Below, one piece after another: positions 1 through 9,709 of a stretch of DNA of 64,000 nt (position 1 is its first letter; each line of letters starts with the position of its first letter). Position numbers and translations under genes: made by a program. The notes under the pieces were generated by a model. That model had not been told where the DNA came from. It saw only the letters and a list, made by a program, of their open reading frames with translations, and ran no database searches. Location of the stretch: assembly GCF_027595985.1 (NCBI RefSeq), contig NC_073313.1:112607552-112671551 (forward strand). The letters are read 5' to 3'. Origin of the DNA: Sorex araneus. Lineage: Eukaryota; Chordata; Mammalia; Eulipotyphla; Soricidae.

Positions 1-143
1 CTTGCACGCGGCCGACCCGGGTTCAATCCCCGGCATCCCATATGGTCCCCCAAGCACCGCCAGGAGTAATTCCTGAGTGCAAAGCCAGGAGTAACCCCGG
101 AGCATCGCTGGGTGTGACCCAAAAAGCAAAAAAAAAAAAAAAA
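1..143 (+). mobile_element. SOR-type SINE, 3' part (cut by window start)
   Basis: This is the 3' two-thirds of the tRNA-derived, A-tailed SINE seen repeatedly in this window. The B-box region (GGTTCAATCCC) lies near positions 20-30, followed by the invariant body with 'CACCGCCAGGAG' and 'GGTGTGACCCAAAAAGC', and a run of about 17 A at 127-143. The tRNA A box lies outside the window. The A tail directly abuts L1 sequence at 144, so the SINE probably sits inside an L1 whose upstream part is off the window. I recognise the consensus as the shrew SOR family from memory. Confidence 0.85.
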
Positions 144-1378
144 AGAAACAGTGACCAAAATACAAAGACAATCTACAGAATGGGAAAGGATATTTATGCA
201 GTACCCATCCGATAAAGGGTTGATAACAAGGATATACAATGCACTGGTTGAAGTCCACAAGAAGAAAACTGCCAACCCGATCAAAAATTGGGCTGATGAT
301 ATGAACAGAAACTTTTCCAAAGAAGAAATCCGAATGGCTGAGAGGCACATGAGAAAATGTTCAACATCACTAATTATCAGGGAGATGCAGATCAAAACAA
401 CAATGAGATATCATCTCACACCACAGAGACTGGCCCACATCCCAAAAAACAAAAGCAACCGGTGTTGCCATGGATGTGGGGAGAAAGGGACTCTCCTTCA
501 CTGCTGGTGGGAATGCTGACTCGTTCAGCCCTTTTGGAAAACAATATGGACCATTCTCAAAAAGTTAGAAATTGAGCTCCCATTTGACCCAGCAATACCA
601 CTGCTGGGAATATATCCCGGAGAGGCAAAAAGGTATAGTAGAGATGACATCTGCATTTCCATGTTCATTGCCGCTCTGTTCACAATAGCCACAATATAGA
701 AAAAACCAGAGTGCCCGAAAACAGATGATTGGCTAAAGAAACTCTGGTATATTTACACAATGGAATACTACGTAACTGTCAGAAAACATGAATTCATGAA
801 ATTTCATATAAGTGGATCAACATGGAAAGTATCATGCTGAGTGAAATGAGTCAGAAAGAAAGAGACAGACATAGAAAGATCGCACTCATATGTGGAATAT
901 AAAGTAGCTGAGAGGTACAAGCTTACAATGTTGCGATTCCTGGCAGACATTTCTCTGGTCTTATTTACTAAAATACTAAAATACAGAAATCCAAAACTAT
1001 GCTGCTGCTAGTGCGGCCTCCTGACCTCATATCTCTTCATTCTCAGCAATGGAAAGCAAATTACCAAATGCTTTCTTTTCAGCAGATCGACTTTAGGGGG
1101 GAGAAACTCCAAATAAATAATAGTGAATGTTTTTTGTTTAAATATTGAATGTAATCAAAGTAAAGTGAAAGTAAAGTGAAATTTACCAGTTACACATGCG
1201 GGGTGGGGGGCTGGGGAGGTGGGGGGGAGGGGGGTATATCGTGATTCTTAGTGGTGGAATATATGCACTGGTGAAGGGATGGGTGTTTGAGCATTGTATA
1301 ACTGAGACTTTAACCTGAACGCTTTGTAACTTTCCACATGGTGAATTAATAAAAGAATTAAAAGAAAAAAAATAAATA
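144..1378 (+). mobile_element. L1 3' end (ORF2 C-terminus plus 3' UTR)
   Basis: This L1 copy covers the last ~250 codons of ORF2, then a 3' UTR and an A-rich tail near 1355-1378. It aligns by eye with 12769-13985 of the full-length L1 in this window. The 3' UTR differs: from about 925 to 1130 it contains a ~200-bp module absent from the full-length L1 but present in the L1-tailed elements at 4097-4680, 42749-43945 and 47804-48439. A G-rich tract (about 1199-1237) precedes the 'GGTGAAGGGATGGG' block, as in other L1 3' UTRs here. Confidence 0.85.
145..902 (+). pseudogene. L1 ORF2 C-terminal pseudogene fragment
   Basis: The reading frame from 151 encodes the ORF2p C-terminal segment including the Cys motif '[17 protein letters not shown]' (CX3CX7HX4C). 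It stops at 517-519, where the CGA arginine codon found in the full-length L1 has become TGA, a CpG-decay type change. Recognisable ORF2 sequence continues beyond the stop to about 900 with further lesions. It is non-functional; the C-terminal segment is needed for L1 retrotransposition in known L1s. Confidence 0.85.
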
Positions 1379-1905
1379 TTTGGGTACAAAAAAATTGAAA
1401 TATGATGGAAGTACAAAATTTTCAAATTATTCCAAATACCAATGCTAATATCCTTTCACCACTGTCCTTATCAGACTACTTCAACTTACTCTACCCTTCG
1501 GGAACCTCATATCTGCCCTCAATGGCTAATAGGTTTTTTTAATTGGATGTTTCCTATTTTTTGTTTGCTTTTTTGTATACCATATATGAGAGAGATCATT
1601 GGTATTTCTCTTTCAAATTTATTTTGCTTATCCTGGGAATCTACAGAGCCATTCATCGTGCAGCAAAAGGCAAGACTATCTTTCCTTGTTTCTCAGTATC
1701 ATTTCATTGTGTATATAAGCCACAATTTATTTATTCATTCATCTATTTTAGGACACTTGCATTATTTCCAGATCTTGGTTATTGTGTAGTGCTACAAATT
1801 CTACCTTCTAAACACAAAACCATATGGGTGCTACTGTATATAGTGTTATATGTGGATAATACATATACTTCTGATAGTTTTGTGGTAGGGGAGATGTGAT
1901 ATTCC
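1379..1905 (-). mobile_element. Old L1 3'-region fragment, antisense
   Basis: From about 1530 the plus strand carries the reverse complement of the classic old-L1 ORF2 end/3' UTR: 'TTCATTGTGTATATAAGCCACAA', 'TTTATTCATTCATC' and 'CAGATCTTGGTTATTGTG'. The copy is strongly diverged and frameless. The first ~150 bp are weaker and could be separate non-repeat sequence. Confidence 0.6.
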
Positions 1906-2480
1906 TATTTCTCAGAAAATATACAATCTTACATCTCAGTTAACTTAGTAATGAGCTGACAATTTTCAGGGCATACTAAAGCAATGCACGTTGTAAGAAA
2001 ATATCTGGAACAGCAGATGCAGTGCTAGTATCTGTCTGGTACAAACAACTTAGAATATTAGTTCACAAAGAATTGGGAACCTAAAACTCTACCACTAATA
2101 CCCACAGAACTCTAAGAATACTCTGGAAGCCAAGGATCTCAGCTGTAGTCACAGGTAGGGACAGAAACCCACGCAAGTCCCCAAGCCCATCAAAATGTTC
2201 AATCCTAGTCTATGAGGACCTAAAGTAAACTCTCTGCATTACCAACAGGAATTATGCAAGCAGTTTGCAGCGATATTAAGCAATCACTAGATGAGAAATT
2301 CAACCCACTCAAAGAACTTGTTCAAGAGATGAGAGATTTACTCACTGAAAGAAACTTTCAACCTAGAGTCCACTACTCTGTAAAGCTATCATTTAGATGG
2401 GAAGGAGAGAAAAAACATTCTCAAACAAGTGCGGGCAACATTTTTGATATGAAAATTGGTCCTGAATGAACTAAGGAAAG
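1906..2480. other. Unassigned interval, possibly old L1 ORF1
   Basis: No clear element boundary is visible. A short frame at 2254-2469 encodes a charged, possibly coiled-coil peptide (KQSLDEKFNPLKELVQEMRDLL) that would fit the ORF1 coiled coil of an old L1, because degraded ORF2 follows on the same strand. This is an inference from position and composition only. Confidence 0.3.
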
Positions 2481-4096
2481 GCAACTTGCATAAAATCCAA
2501 GAGCCAATTGTAGAAGCAACAACTCTACACAGTAAAATGGTAACACATCCCTTTTTATCAATAATATCCCTAAAGGTAAATGGAAAAAAATTCTTCCATC
2601 AGAAGGCAAAAGCTAGTGGAATGGTTTAGGAAACAAAATACAACCATTTGCTTCATATGGAAAGTACATCTAAACTTACAGGATAAACAGTATTAAAAGA
2701 ATGAAAAACATATAAGCCAATCAAAAAAGAAGCAAACAAGCACTTGAGATAGCCATATTTATGACAGGCAAAGTAGTATTCAATCAGAAAAAAGGAATTA
2801 GAGATAGAGAGGAATACTACTTATTACTTAAGGCAACAATAGATCAAGAAGTACTAATTTTAATATATATGCATGAAATATAGAATTATCAAAGTTTATA
2901 AGGCTTTTAGACACAAACCTAAAGAACCACATGAAATATAGATGGAGACACAATAGTAGTGGGACACTTCAACAAACTGCTGTCACCACTGGATAGATTA
3001 ACTAAATTGTATGTTAGTAAAGACATAAGAGTACTTAATGAAGAACTAGAAGAGCTGGGACTAGTGGATATATGCAGAGCCTTACATACTCCAAAAGCCA
3101 AGTACACTTTCTTCTCTAGTGTACATGGGAAATTCTGAGGATAAATCATATATTAGAGAATTTTAAAAACCTACATATATACACAAATATGAAGATCATA
3201 GCAAGCCTCCTATCAAAACACAATGTCACAGAGATAGAAATAAATCATAAAAACAAGATGTGGAGAGACTCTGGAACAAAGAGGATATCAAGGAATAGAT
3301 TTAAAAATTCCTTGAGATTAATGACAATAACAAACCAAGTTAAGTACCTAGGGAGAATCTCATAGCAATAAAGGCCTAGATTAGGAAAGAAGAAAAAGAT
3401 AATATTAATAACCTAAACACTCATCTCAAACATCCTGAAAATCAACACCAAATGAATCCACATACCAGCAGAAGGAATTAAATAATAAAAACAAAGCAGA
3501 AATCAATGATATAGAAACTAAGAAATGAATAACAAAAGTCTGTGAAACTAGAAGCTGGTTCTTCAAAAGAATGAATAATATATATAAATCTTTGGCTAGA
3601 TTCACTAGATAAAAAAATAGAAATTACTCAAATAAGATCAGAAATGATAGGGGAGAAATTATATCAGAACTCTCAGATCCAAGACATGAGAGCTTACTAT
3701 GAGCAATTCTACGCTAATGGAGAACCTAGAACAAATAGGCAGCTTCTTATTAAGATGTAATCTCCCAGTAACAAAAGAACAGAAAATAATATGTCTTAAA
3801 AAGTAAGTCCAACTAAGGAAATGTAAACAGTAATTAAGAACCCCCCCAAATGAACCTGGTTCAGATAGATTTGCTGATAAGTTTTATCAAACATTCAGAG
3901 ATGACTTACTACTGCTTACAAAAAATTTAGAAGTGTTTAAGATATTTCAAAACATTGGAGAAATATGAATCCTCCCTAAAGCCTTCTATAAAGCTAACAT
4001 GTTATTGGTGCCCAAAGCAAAGACACTTCTAAAAAATAAAATAATAAAAAGACCAATATCCTTGATGACCATCGGTGCGAAAAATCCTCAAAAATT
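2481..4096 (+). pseudogene. Old L1 ORF2 fragment (endonuclease and start of RT)
   Basis: This is a strongly decayed L1 ORF2 on the plus strand. Near 2550-2590 it matches the ORF2 N-terminus (endonuclease start). Near 2940-3000 it matches the endonuclease GDFNT...SPLDR block, and near 3110-3130 the FFS..HG block. Around 3840-4090 it reaches the RT entry region equivalent to PGPDGF and YRPISLM. Many stops and indels are present. It ends where the antisense element at 4097 begins. Confidence 0.75.
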
Positions 4097-4680
4097 ATTT
4101 TTTTATTAAATCACCATGAGAACACTTACAGAGCTTTCAGGTTTGTCTCAGTCATAAAATGATCAAATACCCATCCCTTCATCATTGTACATGTTCAACC
4201 ACCAAGAACCCCAGTATACTTCCCGTTCCACCCCCAACCCTGCCTGTGTGGCAGATGATTTTCATTTTAGTCTCTCTTTACTTTGATTACATTCAATTTT
4301 CTCCAGAAAACCCCCTACTGTTATTGGGAATTTCCCCCTAACAATCAGAGCTGCCGAAAAGGCATGATTAGATAATTTGTTCATATTGCTGATAATGAAG
4401 AGCATATGATGTTGCAGGGCTGCAACAGCAGCCACATGGTTTTGGAATTCTGGTATTTTAATAATTAAGTCCAGAGATATTTCTGCCAGCTGCCACTGTT
4501 TTCCAAGATTGGTTTGTGTGCCTCTGGGATCATGGCCGTTCAGGAGCAGAGGAGTCATTTGTGGGCAACCGCTTAGTTTTTTAGAACTCCCTTCTACTTT
4601 ACAAAAACAGACTGAACTAGATAATAGTCTTAGAACAGTGAATAAGGCTTCCTATTTATCACATCCCATAACACTGGTTG
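4097..4680 (-). mobile_element. L1-tailed non-coding element, antisense copy
   Basis: Read on the minus strand, this ends in a typical L1 3' tail ('CTCATGGTGATTTAATAAAAAAATAATTT', 4097-4145) preceded by the L1 3' UTR 'GAAGGGATGGGTATTTGATCA' block. Upstream is not ORF2 but the same module found at 925-1130, 43600-43720 and 48240-48400 (landmark 'CTCTTCATTATCAGCAATATG', near 4380-4400). The upstream boundary near 4680 is soft and no TSD was found. A 98-codon antisense frame at 4262-4558 matches nothing I know and is probably chance. Confidence 0.6.
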
Positions 4681-5010
4681 TTTCCAGACCTTTGAAATGA
4701 ACCATTCTCACAATATGAGGTGATATTTCATTATTTTTATCTACATTTCCACAATAAGCAGTGATGAACAGCTTTTTCATATCCCTTTTGACCATCTAGA
4801 GGTCTTCTTTGGCAAAACATCTATCAGCTTCTTTCTCCATTTTGGATAATATTTTATAATTATTTGTAATTTACTTTTATATAGTTAGTATATCATATGT
4901 CCTGGAAATGAGTCCTTTGGAGTCCTTTGTTAAAGATACAGTGTGCAAATATTTTATCCTATTCAGTAAGATGTCTTTTTATTTTAGGCACTATTTTTAC
5001 CATGCAAATA
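4681..5010 (-). mobile_element. Old L1 ORF2 C-terminal region, antisense
   Basis: The plus strand shows the reverse complement of the old-L1 ORF2 end: 'AATATGAGGTGATATTTCA', 'CAGTGATGAACAGCTTTTTCATAT', 'GACCATCTAGAGGTCTTCTTTGGC'. The copy is diverged and has no open frame. Confidence 0.65.
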
Positions 5011-5039
5011 TTTATAAGATAGATGTAGTCCTATATACA

Positions 5040-5578
5040 CACCACTATTCATTACTGCTCTCAGTAGAGTAGCTAAGATATGAAATCAACCTAGATGTTC
5101 AACAACAGGTGAATGGATTACGAAGATGTGGTATGTATACACAATGGAATACTATGCAGCTATGAAATCATGCATTTTGCTGCAACACGGCTGGAACTGG
5201 AAGTATCATATTGAGTGAAGGAAGTCAGAAGAAAAATGACAAACACAAGATTTGTCCTATTTTATCTGTTTTTATTTGTTTTCAACATTCTTATCTTTTT
5301 TAACATTTATCTGTTAAATATCGACTACTGGATGATAACTGTTTTGTAGTAAAAGAAGGATACTCAGATTACTCTTGATCCCAGTGTTTAGAGGGGACAT
5401 GGAAAGAAAAGTAAAGAAATCAAGGATAGAAGAAAAAAGAGATGTAGTGAGTGAACGGGCATTAGGGCTTCAGTTGTGCCAGTGATATGAGTGAGAGGTA
5501 TAGCCATATACCCAAAACACAGATTCAACAGAACTAAAAACATGAGATCTAAGTGGAAATCCGTGAAACTTTTTTCTT
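5040..5578 (+). mobile_element. Old L1 3' end (ORF2 tail and 3' UTR)
   Basis: Sense-strand old L1: the terminal ORF2 block with 'CACAATGGAATACTATGCAGC' is near 5139, followed by a 3' UTR that closely parallels 22900-23600 (shared landmarks 'GGGCTTCAGTTGTGCCAGTGA' and 'GTATAGCCATATA'). This defines an older L1 3' UTR subfamily, distinct from the young full-length L1. Confidence 0.75.
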
Positions 5579-5835
5579 TTTCTATCGTTTTTCTTATTCT
5601 TTTATTGTTTTTGTCTAGCCAAATTTCCCAGATTCACTTAAGAGATTTCTCTTGATTCACTGTATGCACCTAAATTATTTGTCATAACCAGCTATCTGTA
5701 CATTTGAGAATTTATCTATGGGCTATAAATTCTATTTTTTTCAGAGCCTACCTTTATTCCAATGTAACACAATATTTATTGATATAACTATAGTGAAATT
5801 TAAAAATTATTAGTGCACTTCATCTATCATAATTG
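5579..5835 (-). mobile_element. Old L1 fragment, antisense
   Basis: The AT-rich sequence resembles the reverse complement of mid-ORF2 of an old L1 (block 'CATTTGAGAATTTATCTATGGGCT'). Similarity is weak and boundaries are uncertain. Confidence 0.4.
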
Positions 5836-6005
5836 TATTTTACTTTGGGCCACATTCAGTAGTGCTCAGGGCTTACTCTTAGACCTTCAGTCAGGTATTA
5901 TTCTTAGCAGATTTTGGGAAGGGTAGTGTATAGGGTGTTGGAGCTCAAACTTGTGTTGGCCACATGAAGGGAAGTGCCCTACACACTGTACTATCGCTCC
6001 AGTCC
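5836..6005 (-). mobile_element. Old SOR-type SINE
   Basis: A reverse-complement SOR copy: 'GGGCCACATTCAGTAGTGCTCAGGG' at the 3' side and 'CCTACACACTGTACTATCGCTCCAGTCC' at the tRNA-head side. It is considerably more diverged than the copies at 20783 or 50953. Confidence 0.75.
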
Positions 6006-6275
6006 AATTCCTCCATCTTCTATTTTCAGATCTCAAAATATGTATTTATTATTTGGGAAAATGTATAGTCCCACACAAATTTTAGCAACATTTGTTCCAC
6101 ATCCTTGAAGAATAGCAGGAAAACTTGGGCTGTGAATACACTGACACTTTATAGTTCCAGACATCAGCTAGTCATTTTAATTATTATTTTTATAAACCAT
6201 AAATTAGAACAAATTTACATTTCCCTAATATATTTATTTTGATAATAGCTTATAGTTTTTATTAAATATCTTTCC
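6006..6275. other. AT-rich interval, nothing identified
   Basis: No repeat family, ORF or RNA gene could be supported here. The sequence directly left of the LTR forms its empty-site flank. Confidence 0.4.
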
Positions 6276-7590
6276 CACCCCTGTGTAAACACACAAAAAT
6301 GAGGGGGCACCACACCGGGCACAAGGCAGTGGCGCTCTATCTCTCCTGCCACCCGCGTTCGGTAGTCTCCAGCCGCTTTCCCCACTCCAGGGAGGTTGAT
6401 GGCGATGATGATGAAGGCGAAGGAAGGAAAGGAGGCCAGGCTGGTTGGTCTAAGTTGCAGTTTATTCCATTCCCATCTCCATTCTCCTCGGATTCTCCTC
6501 CTGCTTTTTCCTCCCCCATGCTACTTCATTCTCCTCCTCTGGATCTAGATCTCGATCTGGCTTCTCCAGATCTGGCCCTGGAACTTGCCCCCAGCCCACT
6601 CTTACAGCCTATTTAAATCCCCCAGCATGAGGGATTGGGTCTAACACATAGGTGTGGTCACAATCAATAGGGGTAAAATTCTTGTCCTCAGGGGATGCTT
6701 CTTCTAGGACAGATTCTCTTTTAGCAGGACACCCGCCCAAGAGCGGAATCCCATGGGTGTGTTTCTCTTCTCCTTGTCCAACTAACATATAAGTATTCAT
6801 AATATTAATCATTTTGTATGGACACAGCAAGAGATTCATTAAGCTTATAGAATTGCTTTCCTGGGGTCATTTCGATCTCAGACTACAGTGCTCAGGCCAG
6901 ATCAGTCTTTCCTATCCCTAGCAGGGTCCTAGTCTCGTCATTGCTTTTGGATCATGACAGCATTTGTCCATGACCAAGCTCTTAACTTATGGTTAAGCAT
7001 TAGGCACTTTGGCCAGGCCCATCTCGATGCCAGGGTAGTACATAACTCACCGCTTGCCCTGGGTCTGTCCCATCCCTCATCGGGACCCTGCTTTTGGAGA
7101 TGCTAGGAAGTAAGGGCAGCTGAGGCTTAAGTCGAGAAAGCAGATGCCCAGGAGTGAATAATATTCGAAGCCAATTAAATCCCGTGTTACAAGAGCACAT
7201 CAACAACTGTCTTTCTTTGTCCATACAAAAAGGACATTGCTTTAAAGTAACCTATTCAAAAGACACTAGGAGAGGAGAAAGACAATATTAACTTACAAGT
7301 TCAGTGTCCTAGGAAGGTCTTGCCTTACAAATTAACAGAGTCTGATTAGGGGGAAAAGCTGATTAACTGGTTGGGGAAGAGAGCATAGAGAAGTGGTTAC
7401 AGATAGACAAAGGAATGGGAGTGACTCGGGAGCACATTGATGGGCGTGATTTGATATGCCTAAGCTCCTTGTGGCAAGGAGAACAGGACATACCAATGTT
7501 GTCTTAAAATTAGTTTAGAGTTTATTACCAGATAAACCTAAACTCTGTGGCAAGGGAGAAAGGACAAACCAATGATATTCTACACACCCC
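6276..7590 (-). mobile_element. Solo LTR, ~1.3 kb, with 6-bp TSD
   Basis: An endogenous-retrovirus-type LTR runs from TG at 6282 to CA at 7584 (1303 bp), flanked by CACCCC at 6276-6281 and CACCCC at 7585-7590. A 6-bp duplication is typical of class II (betaretrovirus-like) ERVs and of some other integrases. Homologous copies lie at 34166-35384 (same strand) and about 28781-29935 (opposite strand). Orientation is set by the TATA-like box seen in the plus-strand copy. There is no internal gag/pol/env sequence and no primer-binding site next to either end, so this is a solo LTR left by recombination between two LTRs. Confidence 0.8.
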
Positions 7591-8087
7591 CTTGGTTTAT
7601 TCATAGGTTAAGACTTCCAAAATAATGTAGAATAGCAGTATAACACGTAGGCATCCTTGTCTTCTTGCTCTTTATAGACACAGTTACATATAACATTTTT
7701 TTATCATTTTCTAATATTTTTCTGCATATAAAAATATGTAGCCTGTGACTTTATGTATCGTGTCAGTAGGATTAAATGTATATGCAAGTAGTGACATTTT
7801 TAAACATTTTACTATTTGAATCCCTGTAATTTATCTATCATGCTTGATCGATATGGTTAAGACTTCCAATATAATGTTGAATAGCAGTATAACACTTGGG
7901 CATCCTTGTTTTCTGCCTGATGCAGAACAATAGCTTTCAGCTCTTTGTCATTAAGTATGATGATAGCTGAAGTTTGTGATGTGTGATCTTGATGGTAATT
8001 GACATTTGTGTAACCTTTGGCCTTTTAAGGTAAATCCTTTCTATTCCATTTTGCTTAGATTTTTACATCACAAATGGTTGTTGAATC
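7591..8087 (-). mobile_element. Old L1 RT-region fragment, antisense (split by the young L1)
   Basis: The reverse complement of old L1 ORF2: '...GGCATCCTTGT' and 'TATGATGATAGCTGAAGTTTGTGA'. It resumes at 14953 with 'TTGTAAAATGCTTTTTATAG', so the young L1 at 8088-14936 landed within this copy. A ~58-bp segment at about 7607-7665 is repeated at about 7865-7922, implying an internal duplication or two overlapping old copies. Confidence 0.65.
8072..8087 (+). repeat. Target-site duplication, left copy (16 bp)
   Basis: AAATGGTTGTTGAATC here is repeated exactly at 14937-14952. It brackets the whole L1 insertion and is the footprint of staggered L1 endonuclease cleavage. Confidence 0.9.
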
Positions 8088-8088
8088 G

Positions 8089-8374
8089 CTTTCCCCCACT
8101 TCCTGCTGCCGTCTGCGTCCCCCGAGTCTCTGAAGTCACTCCCTGCTCGCCCTGCGCGCCCCGTCTCCCGAACCGGCTTGTAACTGCGCACGTCCATCAG
8201 GTACGAGGACCATCCCTCGGCCATGCCCTCCCTTTCCCCCACTTCCTGCTGCCGTCTGCGTCCCCCGAGTCTCTGAAGTCACTGCCTGCTCACCCTGCGC
8301 GCCCCGTCTCCCGAACCGGCTTGTAACTGCGCACGTCCATCAGGTACAAGGACCATCCCTCGGCCACGCCCTCC
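8089..8374 (+). repeat. Two tandem 143-bp 5' UTR monomers
   Basis: Monomer 1 is 8089-8231 and monomer 2 is 8232-8374. By eye they differ at only about 4 of 143 positions (for example G/A in the 'GTACGAGG/GTACAAGG' block). The first monomer starts within a base or two of the insertion start. Monomeric promoter arrays are known from mouse L1 (A, F, Tf, Gf types); this is an analogous arrangement with an unrelated sequence. The array is GC-rich and CpG-containing, unlike the surrounding AT-rich DNA. Confidence 0.9.
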
Positions 8375-8703
8375 CGTCCCCCCCATCAACAGGAAGACAC
8401 TGGGGGCGTGGCTGTGTATTAGTGGGCGTGGTCTAAAGTGGGCGTGGCCTCCTATCAGAGCGGCCAACGCTAACGCGGCCGCAGTTATTCTTTGCTACCT
8501 CAGCTCAATCGGTACTGTGCATTCCTTTGAAAACTCACTTTTCCGATCTCAAACACTTATGCAAAATAGCCATTAGCTTAGGCTGACAGTATAAAAGCTA
8601 TCAGTGAATAAGGGAAGCTTAGCACAATCGGAGCCCCTTCTTCCCACAAAAAGGAAGAGGAATAAATAACTACAAGGTTCCAACTCTACACTTCCGTGAC
8701 AAT
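8375..8703 (+). promoter_or_regulatory. L1 5' UTR non-monomeric part with GGGCGTGG boxes
   Basis: Downstream of the monomers, three GGGCGTGG motifs lie within about 8403-8447, each a plausible KLF/Sp-type CACCC-box on the opposite strand. A NotI-like GCGGCCGC site lies near 8475. No TATA box at a convincing distance was seen. By analogy with other L1s this region should drive internal RNA polymerase II transcription; that role is inferred, not shown by the sequence. Confidence 0.6.
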
Positions 8704-9667
8704 ATGAAGAAGCAGCGAAAATCCCCCCCGCAAAGAGAGGGGGAAGAAGAGATACCAGAAACCTCAACAGGGGCTTCTCACATCTACGACCTCTCAGATA
8801 AACAATTCAGAGAGGAAATCTGGAGGAGAGTCGACCTACTCCAAGCAAATATGGAACAGACATCCAATAAATTAAGGGAGGAGATGAATGAAGCGCTGGA
8901 ACGGTCTACCAAGAAAATACAGGAAGAAATGAGAGCAGAAATGAGAGCAGAAATTTCAAACCTTCGAACGGAAATCTCACAAATAAAGGAATCGGTAGAT
9001 GAAATAAAAATCTCACTAGATGCCCTCAACAGTAGAATGACTACAGCCGAAGACAGAATCAGTGATCTGGAAGATGAGCTGCAGAAAGCTTATAGACAGC
9101 AACAAATCATGGCCAAAGACCTCAAAATGGCTATAGAGCGAATCAGAGCCCTGGGGGATGACTTCAAGAGGAACAACATAAGAATCATTGGAGTACCAGA
9201 ACCGCAGGGAAGCAACCCCAATGAAAAAAAACACAGTCAAAGATATCATTGCTAAGAAATTCCCAGAGCTGGAGAAGGCAGGCATCCAGATACAAGGAGT
9301 CCGAAGAATACCAGCAAAAAGAGACCCGAATAAAAAGACCCCAAGGCATATCATAGTCAGAATGACGGATACCATGGATAGAGACACAATTCTGCAAGCA
9401 GCAAGGTCAAGGAAGGAAATCACATACAAAGGAGCACCCCTCAGATTTACGGCCGATCTGTCAGAAGAAACCCTCCGAGCCCGAAGACAATGGTGGGACA
9501 TAGTGAAAAAACTCAACGAAATGAATGCCTCACCAAGAATACTTTATCCGGCTAAACTCTCACTCAAACTCGAAGGAACCATACACTATTTCTCGGATAA
9601 ACAACAGCTCAGGAACTTCATAGACTCAAAACCAATCTTGAAAGAAGGTCTAAAGGGGCTACTGTAA
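8704..9667 (+). pseudogene. L1 ORF1 (RNA-binding protein), one frameshift
   Basis: The ATG at 8704 opens a frame whose product would be about 320 residues, close to the ~338 of human ORF1p. ORF1p is the trimeric RNA-binding chaperone of the L1 RNP. Visible parts: a basic, proline-containing N-terminus (residues ~1-25); a long heptad-rich coiled coil (~30-150) with a small repeat EMRAEMRAEI; the RRM entry NNIRIIGVPEP (~158-168); and the C-terminal domain ending LKLEGTIHYFSD...LKGLL. The frame breaks in a run of eight A at 9224-9231: the first frame ends at 9255, and the correct one continues to the stop at 9665-9667. One extra A explains the break; seven A would restore collinearity. It is scored as a pseudogene, although a sequencing homopolymer error cannot be excluded. 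Confidence 0.9.
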
Positions 9668-9709
9668 GACAAGGAGGAGCCCCATAAGAACAACAAATCC
9701 CACAGAAAG

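Noticed and set aside
4262-4558. 98-codon minus-strand ORF as a host exon
   Set aside because: The homologous module in three other places has no matching frame, so coding constraint is not supported.
6299-6616. 105-codon plus-strand ORF, proline/serine-rich
   Set aside because: It lies wholly inside the solo LTR on its non-sense strand; no conservation of frame in the other two LTR copies.
8006-8326. 106-codon ORF across the L1 5' UTR
   Set aside because: The frame is produced by the tandem monomers (the peptide repeats itself) and starts in the flanking DNA.
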